Of a stretch of DNA of 64,000 nt, positions 36,599 to 46,306 are shown piece by piece. The notes under the pieces are model-generated. The model was given only the letters and a program-made list of their open reading frames with translations, made no database searches and had not been told where the DNA came from. Numbering within the stretch: the first letter of the stretch is position 1; the number at the start of each line of letters is the position of its first letter. The stretch is taken from positions 926,692-990,691 of the forward strand of contig NZ_CANMFD010000001.1 in the NCBI RefSeq assembly GCF_947496995.1. The letters are read 5' to 3'. Origin of the DNA: an uncultured Roseibium sp. Lineage in GTDB: Bacteria; Pseudomonadota; Alphaproteobacteria; Rhizobiales; Stappiaceae. A program made the translations under genes and the position numbers.

Positions 36599-38592
36599 GG
36601 GAAAAGCTTTTCGGGATCCTGGAAAGGTTTGCGGTACAGCGCTTGCTGGCGAGATTTTCCGGTCTCGCCTGCGGGCTTTTGATTGTCGCATTGTGGTCCG
36701 GAAGCGCGTCGGCTCAGGGTGAGCTTTCCGGCATCAGAATGGCGCTGATTATCGGCAACTCCAACTACACATCCGAAAGGCTGCCCAACGCCGGGAACGA
36801 TGCCGAGAGTATCGCCACCACCTTGCGAACGCTCGATTTCGACGTCCGGCTGGTGCTGGATGCAACGCGCGATCGCTTCCTTGGTGAAATAGAGGAATTC
36901 GCGGAAGACACGCTCCGCCGCAATGCCGGTGTCGTGCTCGTCTACTATGCCGGCCACGGGGTGCAACTGGCCGGCAAGAACTATTTCATCCCGGTGGATG
37001 CGGCCATCAGCGACGTTGACAGTCTCGTGGATCAAAGCGTCCATTTCGACAAGCTTCTGAACCTGATTGGAAGAAGCAACGCGTTCAAGATGGTCTTCCT
37101 CGACGCCTGCCAGAACAATCCGTTTCATGATCGCATCGACAGTATCGAGGCCGGCCTTGCGCCGCCCCCCGATGTCAGCGGGTTCCTTATCGGTTTCGCG
37201 ACGCAGCCCGGAAAGGTCGCCTTCGACGGCGCCGGCAAGAACAGCCCTTACACGTCCGCGCTTCTCGCCAACATGCACGCCCCGGGACAGGAGGTACTGT
37301 CCGTGCTGGCGGAGGTGAACCGCTATGTGCGCAAGGATACCGGTGGTGCTCAGGTTCCCTACGTCCAGTTTTCGGTCAAACCAGAGTTCTACTTTCTGCC
37401 GGGCGAAAAGCCTGAACTGGATGTGGAGGTCAGGCTTTGGAAACTGGCGGCCCAGCAGGCGGATCCCGAACTGATCGACTTGTACATGCAACGCTATCCG
37501 GAAGGACGTTTTGCCGGTGAAGCGCGGACCCTGCTGGAAAAGGCGGGATCGGACCCGGCCGTTTCGCTCACGCAGGGCCCGAAGAACCGCGACGCGCTGG
37601 AAGAGGAAATCTGGTCGAATGCGCTGGCGTCCCGAAACGGCTCGTTGCTCGAATATTACATCGAACGCTTTCCGAACGGGCGCAATCTGCAGCAGGCGAA
37701 GGAAATTATCACCCAGATCGCACCCGGCGATGACGCGAACATCACACCTGCCGAACTCTGCCGTCAATTCGCGACACATCCCAATGATTCCACGATTGTC
37801 TATCGGGGCGTGTCGCTCAATCGGCTGGCGAAAAATTCCGCCGCTGCGATCAGGGCCTGCGAGCGGGCCGTGGGAACATTTCCCGAAGATCCGCATTACA
37901 AGGCCCTGCTGGCCCGGGCACTTGCTGCGGGCGGTGACACCGACCGGGCGATAGATTTTTACAAGCAGGCCGCGCTGGCGGGAAATACGCGGGCGCTGGT
38001 CAGCCTGGGCCTGTTTTACGAACTTGGACAGGGCGTGCCGAAAAACCTGACTACGGCCAGAGCGCTGTTCGAGGAAGCCAACAGCCACGGCAGCACGGAC
38101 GGAGCGATCAACCTGGCCGTTTCGCTTTACTCGGGAGCCGGGGGCACGCGGGACGTTGCGCGCGCGGTCGAACTTCTGGAGTTCGCGTCTTCGGAAGGGG
38201 CCGCCAGGGCGACCTATAATCTTGGTGTGTTCGCCAAGGAAGGCATCAACAAGTCGCCTGAAAACGCCGTGGCCTATTTCGAGCTCGCTGCCCGGCAAGG
38301 CTATGCGGAAGGCGCGCTCGCTGCTGCGGCGATCTACGATGAAGGCTTTCACACCGACAAATCACCTCAAAAGGCTTCGGAGCTGCTTTTGTCGGCTCTG
38401 ACTTCTGACAATGGCGAGATACTCTCGAAACTGGCGGCTGACGCTAACAGCTGGTCGCTTGACACGATCAGGGCCGTCCAGTCGCAAATGAAGACAGCAG
38501 GGTACTATGACGGTGCCCTGGATGGTGTGCCCGGTCCGCGGTTCAATCGCGGACTCGAACTGTGGCGTCTCTACGGCGGTTCGCCGTCCTGA
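36595..38592 (+). CDS. Caspase-family (C14) protein with SEL1-like repeats
   Basis: The product has 665 residues. After a signal peptide (core LACGLLIVALWSGSASA) comes a caspase p20-like domain starting RMALIIGNSNY at 48-58. The catalytic dyad is His121 in VYYAGHG and Cys172 in FLDACQNNP. From about residue 400 on there are SEL1/TPR-type repeats (ALVSLGLFYELGQGVPKN, then AINLAVSLYSGAGGTRDV). The end resembles a peptidoglycan-binding-like region (VQSQMKTAGYYDGALDG). Bacterial metacaspase-like proteins of this architecture are exported and of uncertain role. It is coupled to the upstream exported protein. Confidence 0.82.
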   Translation: MREKLFGILERFAVQRLLARFSGLACGLLIVALWSGSASAQGELSGIRMALIIGNSNYTSERLPNAGNDAESIATTLRTLDFDVRLVLDATRDRFLGEIEEFAEDTLRRNAGVVLVYYAGHGVQLAGKNYFIPVDAAISDVDSLVDQSVHFDKLLNLIGRSNAFKMVFLDACQNNPFHDRIDSIEAGLAPPPDVSGFLIGFATQPGKVAFDGAGKNSPYTSALLANMHAPGQEVLSVLAEVNRYVRKDTGGAQVPYVQFSVKPEFYFLPGEKPELDVEVRLWKLAAQQADPELIDLYMQRYPEGRFAGEARTLLEKAGSDPAVSLTQGPKNRDALEEEIWSNALASRNGSLLEYYIERFPNGRNLQQAKEIITQIAPGDDANITPAELCRQFATHPNDSTIVYRGVSLNRLAKNSAAAIRACERAVGTFPEDPHYKALLARALAAGGDTDRAIDFYKQAALAGNTRALVSLGLFYELGQGVPKNLTTARALFEEANSHGSTDGAINLAVSLYSGAGGTRDVARAVELLEFASSEGAARATYNLGVFAKEGINKSPENAVAYFELAARQGYAEGALAAAAIYDEGFHTDKSPQKASELLLSALTSDNGEILSKLAADANSWSLDTIRAVQSQMKTAGYYDGALDGVPGPRFNRGLELWRLYGGSPS

Positions 38593-38639
38593 ACACTCGT
38601 ATGCGGATCTGAAGCTGTTTTCCTCGGCAAGGGCAGAAT

Positions 38640-40829
38640 ATGGAACTGGACGTCCTTTATCTGGCTGACCTGCGCTTTCCCGGCGGCACATCCACATCGC
38701 TCAAATACGACCTAAGAGCCTGCAAACAGGCGGGGCTGAGGGCAGGGGTCGTGCCTCTGTCGTCTCCGGTGTTTGCCAGATGCCAGGTTCCCAATTCCGC
38801 GTTGCTCGCTGAAATCGAGGCAACCGGAACGGTGATCGTGCCGCAAGACGAAACGCCGAAAGCCAGGGTCGCGCTTTTGTATCATCCTTCGCTGCTGGAC
38901 AAGACCGTGCATGTGCGCGCCGGGTTCGATGCGGATGTCTTCTACGTTGTGGTGCATCAGCCGACGCGGGACCGGCGCGGGCGCGCCTATTACCGGACCG
39001 AGCACTGGTCCGGCCTTGCCGCTGACCTGTTCTCTCATGACTTGCGGCTGCTGCCTGTCAGCGACGTCGTGCGCAAGGATTTGGAGCGGCATGGCTTTTC
39101 ACATGCGCTTCATCCCGCCAACTGGACCAACCTGATTGATCTGGAAGACTTCCCGCTGAAGCAGATCGGAGAGCTGAATTCGCCGGTCAGGATCGGACGC
39201 CATAGTCGGCCCAGTAGAGACAAGCTGCCTTCTCCAAAGGTCGCGCTGGAGTGCTATCCGCAGCATCCGGACTATGCCCACCTGATGATGGGCGTCCCCC
39301 AGGACTTTCTCGACGCGTTCGACACGCTGCCGTGGAACTGGCAGATCTATGCGTTTTCGTCGCGGCCGGTATCCGGGTTTCTGCAAAGCCTGGATATCTA
39401 TAGTTATTTCCATTCAGACACCTGGGTCGAAGCATTCGGCTACAACGTGCTCGAAGCTCTGGCGACCGGCCTGCCCTGTGTCGTGCCGCACTACATGGAA
39501 GAGACGTTCTCCGACGCCTGTTTGTATGCCGAGCCTGCAAACGCCCAGCAGACTTACGACCGCCTTCGATCCGACAGGTCGCTGAGGGAAGAGGTCTCCC
39601 TGAGAGCTCGGGCCCATGTCGAATCCCGTTTCGGGCTGGATCAGTTTGCGAACAAGTTCGAAAAAATCGTCGAGGCACCGAAAACCTCTTCACCGGGCAG
39701 GGTGAAACACCCCCGGACATCGGAGCGGCCGGTTGTTCTTTCGGTGACCTCCAACGGTGTCGGCCTTGGTCACCTTACCCGGCAGCTCGCCATAGCCGAG
39801 GCGCTCGGGCCCGCCGTGAACGTGGTTTTCTTTTCGCTTTCAGAAGCCATCGAAGTCGCCCGGTCCATGGGCTACCTGGCCGAATTCCGGCCCTTCCACC
39901 GCCGGCTGCAACTGGACGTCGATGACTGGAACAGCTTTTTCTTTCAGGAAATGCGCGAAGCCCTGAGCCATTACAAACCTTCCCTGGTTCTCTTCGACGG
40001 CAATGTGCCCTACGCCGGTTTTATCGACGCGGTGGACTCCTACGGCAAAAGCTGTTCCGCCTGGATCAGGCGGGGGATGTGGCGCACGCCGCAGCCCGAC
40101 AGCATCGCCCGGGAAGGCTTTTTCGATGCCATAATCGAACCTGGAGAACTCTGTGAAGCTCTGGACCTCGGATACTCAAGGGTAAATCCGGACAATGTGA
40201 CCAGCGTGAATCCCGTGTTGATGACACAGCCGCATCAGCTCCTCGACAAGGCCGCCGCGAGGCGCGCGCTCGACCTGCCGGAAAATGCCACACTCTGTCT
40301 TGTCCAGCTCGGGGCAGAGGCAAATTTCAACATGTCGGTTCCCAGGGAACTCCTGTTCGATTTTCTCGACAGACATCCGGATGTGATCGCCGTCGATGTC
40401 AGGTCGCCGCTGCATCTGAAGGAGCACAGCGATATTCACGAACGTTTTCTGCAGCGGCGGCTGTTTCCGCTAGGCCGCTATCTGAAGGCGTTCGACTTCG
40501 CTGTCTGCGCGGCGGGATACAACACGTTCCACGAAAACATTGCCGCCGCGCTGCCGACGCTTTTCATTCCCAACAGCAATCCGGAAACCGACGATCAGGA
40601 CTCAAGAGCCCTGCATGGCGCGCGTGCGGGCTGGAACCTGGCAAGCACCGCCGAAGACCCCTACGAAATTGAAACGCAGCTGCGAAAACTGCTTGAGCCC
40701 GATATCCGGCAAGGTCTGTCCCTGGCCTGTGCCCGGAAGACCGGCTGCTGGGATGGTGCCGGGCAAATTGCCCGTCAGCTGCAGATACAGGCCCGGCTTC
40801 CGCGATCCTCTCAGGAACCGGCACCATGA
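38640..40829 (+). CDS. Double-domain glycosyltransferase (GT4-like plus MurG/GT28-like)
   Basis: The product has 729 residues and two GT-B-type halves. The first (about 1-350) shows GYNVLEALATGLPCVVP near 278-294 and a following Glu region, typical of GT4 enzymes. The second (about 360-720) begins SVTSNGVGLGHLTRQLAIAE, like MurG and UDP-sugar transferases, and ends with AAGYNTFHENIAAALPTLFI, the donor-binding region. Fusion suggests two successive sugar transfers or one active and one regulatory half. A small unknown gene overlaps its end. The acceptor, likely a surface glycan, is unknown. Confidence 0.75.
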   Translation: MELDVLYLADLRFPGGTSTSLKYDLRACKQAGLRAGVVPLSSPVFARCQVPNSALLAEIEATGTVIVPQDETPKARVALLYHPSLLDKTVHVRAGFDADVFYVVVHQPTRDRRGRAYYRTEHWSGLAADLFSHDLRLLPVSDVVRKDLERHGFSHALHPANWTNLIDLEDFPLKQIGELNSPVRIGRHSRPSRDKLPSPKVALECYPQHPDYAHLMMGVPQDFLDAFDTLPWNWQIYAFSSRPVSGFLQSLDIYSYFHSDTWVEAFGYNVLEALATGLPCVVPHYMEETFSDACLYAEPANAQQTYDRLRSDRSLREEVSLRARAHVESRFGLDQFANKFEKIVEAPKTSSPGRVKHPRTSERPVVLSVTSNGVGLGHLTRQLAIAEALGPAVNVVFFSLSEAIEVARSMGYLAEFRPFHRRLQLDVDDWNSFFFQEMREALSHYKPSLVLFDGNVPYAGFIDAVDSYGKSCSAWIRRGMWRTPQPDSIAREGFFDAIIEPGELCEALDLGYSRVNPDNVTSVNPVLMTQPHQLLDKAAARRALDLPENATLCLVQLGAEANFNMSVPRELLFDFLDRHPDVIAVDVRSPLHLKEHSDIHERFLQRRLFPLGRYLKAFDFAVCAAGYNTFHENIAAALPTLFIPNSNPETDDQDSRALHGARAGWNLASTAEDPYEIETQLRKLLEPDIRQGLSLACARKTGCWDGAGQIARQLQIQARLPRSSQEPAP

Positions 40830-41281
40830 TGCGGCAACTGCAAAATATCGGTCTCAGGTTTGCCTTGCGCGGTCTTCGAATTCTCGGTGTCACCGACAAG
40901 GAAGATGCGCTCCTGCTGTCGCAACTGCGCAAACGCGGCAGCGTCGCGCTGATATGGGCGCTTGACGAGACGGAGGATCATCTGTCAGCGGGGCTGTCCG
41001 ACAAGCTGGCCAAGCTGAGCGGGTTCGAAACGGTGGTGGTGGTCTGCCCGCCGCGGCTGTTCTCCGTGCTTCGGAGCCAAGGGCATTTCTTTGAAACCTT
41101 GCCCGCGCCCGAAGACATCGGGCGCAGTGGGATCTCGTCGAACTGGGAGCTGTACCTTCGGCGGCGGATCGCGCGCATTCGCAAGAACTGGGGCCCTGAT
41201 TTCGAGGCGGTCGAGGGGCCGGAGCCGGAGCTTTACTTCGACGCAATCCTGAACGGGCCTGAGAACAGCGGCTTGCGGTAA
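40826..41281 (+). CDS. Hypothetical protein coupled to the glycosyltransferase
   Basis: The product has 151 residues; the first of two adjacent ATGs overlaps the TGA of the glycosyltransferase gene. A Rossmann-like rhythm is visible (VALIWALDETEDHL, then FETVVVVCPPRLFSVLR), with a basic helical segment near 105-125. No family is recognised. It may be an accessory subunit of the glycosyltransferase. Confidence 0.6.
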   Translation: MMRQLQNIGLRFALRGLRILGVTDKEDALLLSQLRKRGSVALIWALDETEDHLSAGLSDKLAKLSGFETVVVVCPPRLFSVLRSQGHFFETLPAPEDIGRSGISSNWELYLRRRIARIRKNWGPDFEAVEGPEPELYFDAILNGPENSGLR

Positions 41282-41440
41282 TACCGGTCGGAAAAAGCCG
41301 CCCGCCGGGAACGCCGGTGCAAGAAAGAAAAATCCCGATTGTCATCAGGTTTCCGCAAGGCTAGCGTGAGCGGAAACGGCGCGGCCCGCTCGCTTCGTTG
41401 ACCTGAAATTTTCCCTCCTGCCATCAAGACGAGGCGTTTC

Positions 41441-42793
41441 ATGGCGCAGCTCCCAAATTCCCTTGAAGCCCGTGACATCGCGGCCCAGCTTCACTCCTAT
41501 GCCGACGCGCGCCGTCAGGAGGAAACTGGCGCGCTGGTGATCGACCGGGGCGAAGGTATCTATGTCGAGGACATCAACGGCAAGCGCTATATCGAGGGCA
41601 TGGCGGGGCTGTGGAGCGTTGCGGTCGGCTTCGGCGAGAAGCGTCTTGTCGAGACGGCGACCCGCCAGATGGAGAAGCTGCCCTACTATCATACCTTCAC
41701 CTACAAGACCCACGGCCCGTCGATCGAGCTGGCGGAGAAGCTGATCGAGATAGCACCCGTGCCAATGTCGAAGGTCTATTTCACCAATTCCGGTTCTGAG
41801 GCCAACGACACCGCGATCAAGCTGATCTGGTACCGGTCCAACGCTCTCGGCCAGCCGCAGCGCAAGAAGATCATTTCCCGTGTCCGGGGCTACCACGGCG
41901 TCACGCTCGCCTCGGCCAGCCTGACCGGCCTTCCGAACAATCACCGCTCCTTCGACCTGCCCATACCGCAGGTTCTGCATACGACCTGCCCGCATTACCG
42001 CTCGATGAAGAAGGACGGCGAGAGCGAGGCGGCATTCGCCAAACGCTGTGCGCAGGATCTCGAAGACATGATCCTCGCCGAAGGCCCGGACACCATTGCT
42101 GCCTTCTTCGCGGAGCCGGTGATGGGCGCCGGCGGGGTGATCGTGCCGCCGGAGGGTTACTGGCAGGCGGTGCAGCCGGTCCTGAAAAAATACGGCATCC
42201 TCTTCGTCGCGGACGAGGTGATCTGCGGGTTCGGGCGCACGGGCAACATGTTCGGCACCCAGACCTATGATCTGCAGCCGGACATGATGACGCTGTCGAA
42301 GGCGCTTTCCTCCTCCTATCAGCCGATCTCGGCGCTGTTGATCAACGACGCGGTCTACCAGCCGATCGCCGATGAAAGCCACAAGATCGGCGTGCTCGGT
42401 CATGGCTACACCGGCAGCGGCCATCCGGTGGCGGCCGCGGTCGCGCTGGAGAACCTGAAGATCATCGAGGAGCGCGATCTGGTCGGCAATGTGAAGGCCG
42501 TGGCGCCGCTGTTCCAGAAGCGGCTCGCCGGACTGGCGGAAAACCCGCTGGTGGTCGAAACGCGCGGCATCGGCCTGATCGGGGCGGCAGAACTGTCCCA
42601 CCAGGCTCTTGCCGCGACACCGGGCGCGCTCGGTGCGAAAACCAATGCGGTCTTTCAGGAGAACGGCCTGATCTCCCGCAACATGGGCGACGCAATGGCC
42701 TTCTGCCCGCCGTTGATCATCACCGAGGCTCAGATCAACGAGATGTTCGACATTGCGCAGGCCGGGCTTGATGCGGTGGCGAAAAGCCTATGA
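41441..42793 (+). CDS. Class III (omega-type) PLP-dependent aminotransferase
   Basis: The product has 450 residues and fits fold-type I class III transaminases. The cofactor-binding FTNSGSEANDTAIK is near 108-121, the VADEVICGFGRTG motif with the Asp that contacts PLP is near 258-270, and the Schiff-base lysine lies in TLSKALSSS near 287-295. Related enzymes transfer amino groups from omega-amino acids, putrescine, taurine or similar amines to pyruvate. The substrate cannot be fixed by reading. It overlaps anmK by four bases. Confidence 0.85.
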   Translation: MAQLPNSLEARDIAAQLHSYADARRQEETGALVIDRGEGIYVEDINGKRYIEGMAGLWSVAVGFGEKRLVETATRQMEKLPYYHTFTYKTHGPSIELAEKLIEIAPVPMSKVYFTNSGSEANDTAIKLIWYRSNALGQPQRKKIISRVRGYHGVTLASASLTGLPNNHRSFDLPIPQVLHTTCPHYRSMKKDGESEAAFAKRCAQDLEDMILAEGPDTIAAFFAEPVMGAGGVIVPPEGYWQAVQPVLKKYGILFVADEVICGFGRTGNMFGTQTYDLQPDMMTLSKALSSSYQPISALLINDAVYQPIADESHKIGVLGHGYTGSGHPVAAAVALENLKIIEERDLVGNVKAVAPLFQKRLAGLAENPLVVETRGIGLIGAAELSHQALAATPGALGAKTNAVFQENGLISRNMGDAMAFCPPLIITEAQINEMFDIAQAGLDAVAKSL

Positions 42794-43875
42794 CCGGATG
42801 GTCCGTCGTCGGCACGATCAGCGGCACCTCCGCCGACGGCATCGATCTTGCGGAAATCGAAACGGACGGCAGGACAGTCGCCCGCATCGGCCCGGCCGAG
42901 ACATTGGCTTACCGGCCGGAGACAAAACGGCGGGTGCTGGAGGTCGCCGCGACCAAGGGAACGCGGCGCGACGCCTGGCACGATCTTGCCGAGGCCGTGA
43001 CGCACGACCACGCCACTGCACTCCGCAGCTATCTGGAAAAACACGACCTGACACCGGATGCCGTCGTCTTTCACGGCCAGACGGTCTGGCACGATCCGGC
43101 GGCGGCAGAAACCATCCAGCTCGGCGATCCGCAGGCGCTTGCTGACGCGCTGGGCTTGCCGGTGATCGGCGATGTTCGGCTGGCGGACATGGCCGCCGGC
43201 GGGCAGGGCGCTCCGTTGGTGCCCGTCTACCATCAGGCGCTGGCCAGGTCGCTGGTCGGTCAGGACAGGGAACCCCTGTGTTTTCTCAATATCGGCGGCG
43301 TTTCCAACCTGACCTATATCGACGCTGAACGCCTGCTGGCCTTCGACATAGGTCCGGGCAACGCACTGCTGGACGACTGGGTCCGCCGGCACGGGGCAGG
43401 CGACTATGATGCCGGAGGCAGGCTTTCGGCGGCAGGGCGCGTGGATGAGCAGCGTCTGGACGAGGCTCTGCGCCACCCGTTCCTTGACGCGCCCGGCCCG
43501 AAATCTCTTGACCGCTACAGTTTTTCCGGAAGCTTCGCCGAAGGGCTCTCCCTGGAAGACGGTGCGGCGACCCTGCTGGCCTTCACCGCCGGGACAATCG
43601 CCAAGGCCGAGCAGCTTCTGCCGGACAAGCCCGGGCTCTGGCTGGTCTGCGGCGGCGGGCGGCACAATCCGGTGCTGATGCGGGCGCTGGCGGACCGTCT
43701 TTCCGGAGAGGTCGTTTCGGCCGATGCCCTCAAAATCGACGGCGATACGCTTGAAGCACAGGCGATGGCGTTTCTGGGCGCGCGGCTAAAGGCCGGATTG
43801 CCGACAACTTTCCCCGAGACCACCGGCGTGAGCCGTCCGGTGGTTGGCGGCAAGCTATATACGCCGGGCAACTGA
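42790..43875 (+). CDS. anmK: Anhydro-N-acetylmuramic acid kinase
   Basis: The product has 361 residues. It shows the phosphate-binding GTISGTSADGID at 8-19, VVFHGQTVWHDP, the GDVRLADMAAGGQGAPLVP motif with its catalytic Asp, and CFLNIGGVSNLTYI. AnmK cleaves and phosphorylates 1,6-anhydro-MurNAc to MurNAc-6-phosphate during cell-wall recycling. The start overlaps the aminotransferase stop, but the two functions are unrelated, so the link may be only transcriptional. Confidence 0.92.
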   Translation: MTGWSVVGTISGTSADGIDLAEIETDGRTVARIGPAETLAYRPETKRRVLEVAATKGTRRDAWHDLAEAVTHDHATALRSYLEKHDLTPDAVVFHGQTVWHDPAAAETIQLGDPQALADALGLPVIGDVRLADMAAGGQGAPLVPVYHQALARSLVGQDREPLCFLNIGGVSNLTYIDAERLLAFDIGPGNALLDDWVRRHGAGDYDAGGRLSAAGRVDEQRLDEALRHPFLDAPGPKSLDRYSFSGSFAEGLSLEDGAATLLAFTAGTIAKAEQLLPDKPGLWLVCGGGRHNPVLMRALADRLSGEVVSADALKIDGDTLEAQAMAFLGARLKAGLPTTFPETTGVSRPVVGGKLYTPGN

Positions 43876-43908
43876 CCGGGTGATTCAGTCCAACTTTCCG
43901 GAGGAAGC

Positions 43909-45270
43909 GTGAAGAGAATTCTTGAGCCCGCGCGCGAGATCGATGTCATCCATGAAACCGACGTGCTTGTGGTCGGATCCGGGCCGGGCGGTCTGGCGGC
44001 TGCCCTTGGCGCGGCGCGGGCCGGTGTCGAGGTGACGCTGGTCGAGCGGTTCGGCTGTTTCGGTGGCAATATCACCGCAGTCGGGGTCGAAGGCTTCGCC
44101 TGGTATCGGCACGAAAAGACCATCGATACGGAAGGCGTCGGCCGCGAGTTCGAGGACCGGGCACGGGAAGCGGGCGCAGCTACGCCGGAACCACAATCCG
44201 ACAGCCACGCAATCGACGCAGAGGGCTTCAAGCTGGTCGCCGACACTCTGGTGGAAGAAGCCGGAATTCATCCCATGCTGCACCGGGCCTTCGCGGCCCC
44301 CATCATGGAAGGTAACGAAATCCGCGGCATCATTACCGAAAGCAAGGCGGGCCGCGAGGCGATCCTGGCGCGCAAGGTGATCGATGCCACCGGCGATGCC
44401 GACGTGGCCTTCCGGGCGGGTGCAAGGACGAAAAAGACCCCGGTAGAAGAGATGCAGGCGGCGTCCGTCATGTTCTCCATGACCGGTGTCGACAAGCGCA
44501 AGTTTATCGAGGCCGTCAAGGCGGACCCACAGACCTACAAGGACTGGGAAAGCGGCGAGTGGTCGGTGGAAACCACCGGCAAGGAAGACACGATGTTCTC
44601 GCCCTTCCTGCGCAAGCCGTTCGAACAGGCCATGCAGGCCGGCATGATCCCGGCGGCCCTGCAAACGATCTCCGGAACCTGGGGCGCGGTCTATGACAGC
44701 GGCGATCTCACCTATCTCAACCTGGTGCATCTGCCCGAATGCGACGGCACCGATCCCGGGTCCATGACGAAGAACGAGATCGAGGGCCGCCGTCAGGCAA
44801 TGCTGGCCGTGGAAGCTCTGAAACGCTTTCAGCCAGGCTGCGATACGGCCAAGCTCCGCAATTTCGGCATGACCATCGGCATCCGCGACACCCGCAAGAT
44901 CTTTGCTGCCTATGACATGATGGGCGAAGATGTCCGCGGCGAGGGCCGCTTCGAGGACAGTGTCGGCATCTTTCCGGAATTCATCGACGGCTACGGCATC
45001 CTGATCCTGCCGACAACAGGCCGCTACTTCCAGCTCCCCTACCGCACGATGCTGCCGAAAGGAGTCAAGAACCTGCTCGTCGCCGGCCGCGCCACCGGCG
45101 GCGACAAGGTCAGCCACGCCGCCACCCGCAACATGATGTGCTGCACGGTGACCGGCCAGGGTGCAGGGGTAGCCGCCGCGCTGTCGGTCAAACATGGACT
45201 GGATCTGGAGGCGATGGATATTCAGCTGTTGCAGGCGGAACTGAAGCGTCAGGGCGTGCGGCTGCATTAG
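43909..45270 (+). CDS. FAD-dependent oxidoreductase
   Basis: The product has 453 residues. TDVLVVGSGPGGLAAALGAA at 18-37 is an FAD-binding Rossmann motif, and VIDATGDADVAFRAGA near 158-173 is the second flavin contact seen in the 'FAD-dependent oxidoreductase' (FAD_oxidored) family. The C-terminal VAGRATGGDKVSHAA, then GQGAGVAAALS, completes the flavin site. The start is GTG with GGAGGA six bases upstream. Members oxidise diverse small molecules; the substrate is unknown. A palindromic repeat pair follows the gene. Confidence 0.8.
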   Translation: MKRILEPAREIDVIHETDVLVVGSGPGGLAAALGAARAGVEVTLVERFGCFGGNITAVGVEGFAWYRHEKTIDTEGVGREFEDRAREAGAATPEPQSDSHAIDAEGFKLVADTLVEEAGIHPMLHRAFAAPIMEGNEIRGIITESKAGREAILARKVIDATGDADVAFRAGARTKKTPVEEMQAASVMFSMTGVDKRKFIEAVKADPQTYKDWESGEWSVETTGKEDTMFSPFLRKPFEQAMQAGMIPAALQTISGTWGAVYDSGDLTYLNLVHLPECDGTDPGSMTKNEIEGRRQAMLAVEALKRFQPGCDTAKLRNFGMTIGIRDTRKIFAAYDMMGEDVRGEGRFEDSVGIFPEFIDGYGILILPTTGRYFQLPYRTMLPKGVKNLLVAGRATGGDKVSHAATRNMMCCTVTGQGAGVAAALSVKHGLDLEAMDIQLLQAELKRQGVRLH

Positions 45271-45300
45271 AGTTGGTTTGGCATTAGATACGCAGGTGCA

Positions 45301-45453
45301 CCCCCACCCCTAACCCCTCCCCACAAGGGGGAGGGGAATTCCGCTGTGCCTCCTTCACAGCCTTTGTCTTTCAAAAAAGTTCTGCCATCGAACCCATCCA
45401 AGCGCCGCTGCCAAGTCCCCCTCCCTCTTGTGGGGAGGGGTTAGGGGTGGGGG
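45301..45453. repeat. Pair of inverted C-rich/G-rich repeats
   Basis: A 38-base arm at 45301-45338 and its nearly exact reverse complement at 45416-45453 (two or so mismatches) flank a 77-base spacer. Each arm also contains a short internal palindrome (CCCCTCC...GGAGGGG). Similar C-rich palindromic units occur scattered between genes in many Hyphomicrobiales. The pair could fold into a long hairpin and end transcription of the FAD oxidoreductase gene, or be a miniature mobile repeat. Confidence 0.75.
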
Positions 45454-45581
45454 TCCACCTGCGCAGAGAAGAGTAATGGGTGGGGTTACCCGCTAAATAG
45501 ATAAACCAACAAAGATCCATACCCGGTCCAGACCTTCCCGCCACTCTTGCGCAAAACCCGTGCAGCCGCTAACCAGATCCT

Positions 45582-46199
45582 ATGAACGGATCTGAAATCT
45601 ACCGGCGGCTGATCGGGCTTATCGAGGAGCGGGTGCTGAAACCCGGTGACCGCTTGCGCGAGGCGGATCTGGCGGAGGAGTTCGGTGTTTCCAGAACGCC
45701 GATCCGCGAGGGATTGAAGCGCCTGGAAGCGCAGGGGCTTGCCGTTCACGAGCCCAATCGCGGTATGGTCATTCCGACATTGGATCACGGTCAGATCAAC
45801 GAAGTCTATTTCATGCGCGAAGTGCTGGAGGGCACCGCTGCCGGTCTTGCCGCCAAACACGCCTCCGAGCCGGAAATCGAAATTCTGCAGGATCTGGTGA
45901 CCGCGGACCGCCGGCGCATTGCCGACAAGGACAGCCTGGTGCGCTCCAACCGGGAGTTCCACCGTCGCCTCTGCCTTGCCTCGCACAACCGCTATCTTGT
46001 CGACCAGATCGACCATCTGCGCCTGTCGCTGATCCTCATGGCCGGCACGACGCTGGATACACCCGAGCGCCGCGAGACGGCGGTCGAGGAACATGCGGCG
46101 ATTGTCGATGCGATCGGCAAGGGCGACAGCGCGGCAGCCGAAACCGCCGCTCGGCGGCACATCGCCCACGCTCACAAGACGCGACTTCAGCAGATCTGA
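45582..46199 (+). CDS. GntR-family transcriptional regulator, FCD subfamily
   Basis: The product has 205 residues. The N-terminal winged helix contains LREADLAEEFGVSRTPIREG at about 26-45, the GntR recognition helix. A C-terminal helical FCD ligand domain follows, with metal-site His/Asp candidates (NREFHRRLCLASH near 125-137 and RRHIAHAH near 190-197). Such regulators respond to organic or amino acids. Likely targets are its neighbours, the FAD oxidoreductase or the convergent sdaA, but no operator was identified. Confidence 0.88.
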   Translation: MNGSEIYRRLIGLIEERVLKPGDRLREADLAEEFGVSRTPIREGLKRLEAQGLAVHEPNRGMVIPTLDHGQINEVYFMREVLEGTAAGLAAKHASEPEIEILQDLVTADRRRIADKDSLVRSNREFHRRLCLASHNRYLVDQIDHLRLSLILMAGTTLDTPERRETAVEEHAAIVDAIGKGDSAAAETAARRHIAHAHKTRLQQI

Positions 46200-46306
46200 T
46201 CTTCTTACGGGGGAGCCTTCAGGTGATCGGAGGCCCGCCCACTGCCGCCGTCAAGTCAATCGGTCTTGCCGTGCGCAAGTGGCCGGGTTACGACGCCGGA
46301 GCGTTT

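Noticed and set aside
36520-38352. 610-residue open frame on the minus strand
   Set aside because: It runs antisense to the caspase/SEL1 gene, whose motifs are unmistakable; long antisense frames are common in high-GC DNA.
41345-42601. 418-residue minus-strand frame
   Set aside because: Shadow of the class III aminotransferase gene.
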